Source: Bradyrhizobium macuxiense (GTDB lineage: Bacteria > Pseudomonadota > Alphaproteobacteria > Rhizobiales > Xanthobacteraceae). Taken from it: a DNA stretch of 40,290 nt. Position numbers and translations under genes: made by a program. Below are positions 39,635 through 40,290 of the stretch, one piece after another. The stretch is taken from the NCBI RefSeq assembly GCF_001542415.1, contig NZ_LNCU01000107.1:124461-164750 (forward strand), read 5' to 3'. The notes under the pieces are model-generated. The model had not been told where the DNA came from. It searched no databases and worked only from the letters and a program-made list of their open reading frames with translations. How positions within the stretch are numbered: position 1 is the first letter of the stretch; the number at the start of each line of letters is the position of its first letter.

Positions 39635-40290
39635 GCATGCAGCCCGACTGCCCTGCTCAATCGCACGACTTATCATCAGACCCATGCCGAGCCCAGAAGG
39701 GCCGAAACGGCGATCGAATCCCTATTTCATCTCGATGGCGTCGTAGCTGTCGTCGACGCGCTTAATGCCAAGATCGAGGCCGAACGGCCAGAGTTTCGTT
39801 CGCAGCTGGGCTATGCGGACAGGGTCATCGTTAGCAAGTCTGATCTCGTACCTGAAGCAGAGCGGGAAACGCTGGAGGAGGAACTGGCAACCGCAAATCC
39901 CCGTGCGCTGATCGTTGCGGGCGACCTGCACCGCTCCGATATCCAGGCGCTGATGGCCCATATGTTTGACGTGCGGGGGTTTTCGAACGATCACGTGCCG
40001 TCCGACGAGATCAATCGCACCCTGCAACGAAGCGGTACCGATCTGCGTCTCCGTCCAACGCTCGTCGCGAAGCACACCCGGGGTCTCACGACCTGCGTTT
40101 TCAACTGTGACGCTCCACTGGATCTGGATCGGCTTAACCAGGCGCTCGATGCGCTGTTGGCGCTCTACGGGCCGAGGCTATGGCGCTGCAAGGGCATTGT
40201 GCATTCGGTTCAGCACCGCAGCAGATTGGTAGTTCAGGGAGTTCAGGGGGCCATTCAAATCGGCGGCGGGACGGTTTGGCGGCCGTTTGA
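39635..40290 (+). pseudogene. CobW/G3E-family GTPase, N-terminally truncated, runs off the window
   Basis: From a stop at 39632 the frame is open to the right edge with no plausible start. It encodes FHLDGVVAVVDALNAKIEAE, then GYADRVIVSKSDLVP (the SKxD base-recognition motif), a middle region, and the C-terminal CobW domain with LTTCVFNCDAPLDLDRLNQA, LLALYGPRLWRCKGIV and RLVVQGVQGAIQIG. The P-loop and switch regions that should precede are missing, and the first about 25 residues are not family-like. CobW proteins are metallochaperones. This copy is probably broken at its 5' end, unless the frame was shifted by a sequence error. Confidence 0.65.

Overview
The window reads as an accessory, aromatic-degrading region of a GC-rich alphaproteobacterium. 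Bradyrhizobium or a close relative is my best guess, from codon use, the style of the regulators and remembered relatives; no rRNA or marker gene settles it. I see no tRNA, rRNA, CRISPR array or complete insertion sequence. Intact operons alternate with decayed gene fragments, so the region looks assembled by recombination.

Layout. (A) 1-4396, minus strand: a SARP-type regulator with a DcmR/MEDS-like sensor half, then a two-gene split PEP-synthase-like kinase of the phenylphosphate synthase / acetovanillone kinase type; the second gene runs off the left edge. (B) 4626-8661: a GMC oxidoreductase, a TetR regulator between two copies of a degenerate repeat, and an outer-membrane SphA/MetA-type protein. 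(C) 9158-12403: a small exported protein, a large lipoprotein, a conserved hypothetical protein, and LysR and GNAT remnants. (D) 12568-14392: two tandem AraC regulators. (E) 14683-23501: one tightly packed co-directional unit of nine genes, encoding an FMN reductase, an MFS carrier, an acyl-CoA-dehydrogenase-fold monooxygenase, an alpha/beta hydrolase, a p-cresol methylhydroxylase-type cytochrome, a PchX-like Tat protein, the flavoprotein, and two SDRs. (F) 23776-28861: an acyl-CoA ligase and a single-chain biotin carboxylase whose 3' end abuts a broken PfkB kinase fragment. (G) 29717-34827: a MarR regulator followed by crotonase, 3-hydroxyacyl-CoA dehydrogenase, feruloyl-CoA-synthase-like ligase and amidohydrolase, the same set of functions as the CouLMNO hydroxycinnamate system. 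(H) 34990-37100: pobA between pcaB-like and pcaK-like remnants. (I) 37509-39527: an alpha/beta hydrolase divergent from an AraC regulator. (J) an N-terminally broken CobW-family ORF at the right edge.

How it may work together (inference). A p-alkylphenol or related lignin-derived phenol would be hydroxylated at the benzylic carbon by the PCMH-type enzyme, and the Calpha alcohol oxidised to a ketone by the SDRs. The aryl ketone could then be phosphorylated by the split PEP-dependent kinase, carboxylated by the biotin enzyme, thioesterified and cleaved by the CouO-like amidohydrolase to 4-hydroxybenzoate, which PobA converts to protocatechuate. Hydroxycinnamates would enter through the ligase, hydratase and dehydrogenase of block G and meet the same retro-Claisen step. 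Each enzyme family is well supported by sequence. Their joint use, and the role of the fused carboxylase in particular, is a hypothesis: that enzyme could equally be an ordinary acyl-CoA carboxylase paired with its neighbouring ligase.
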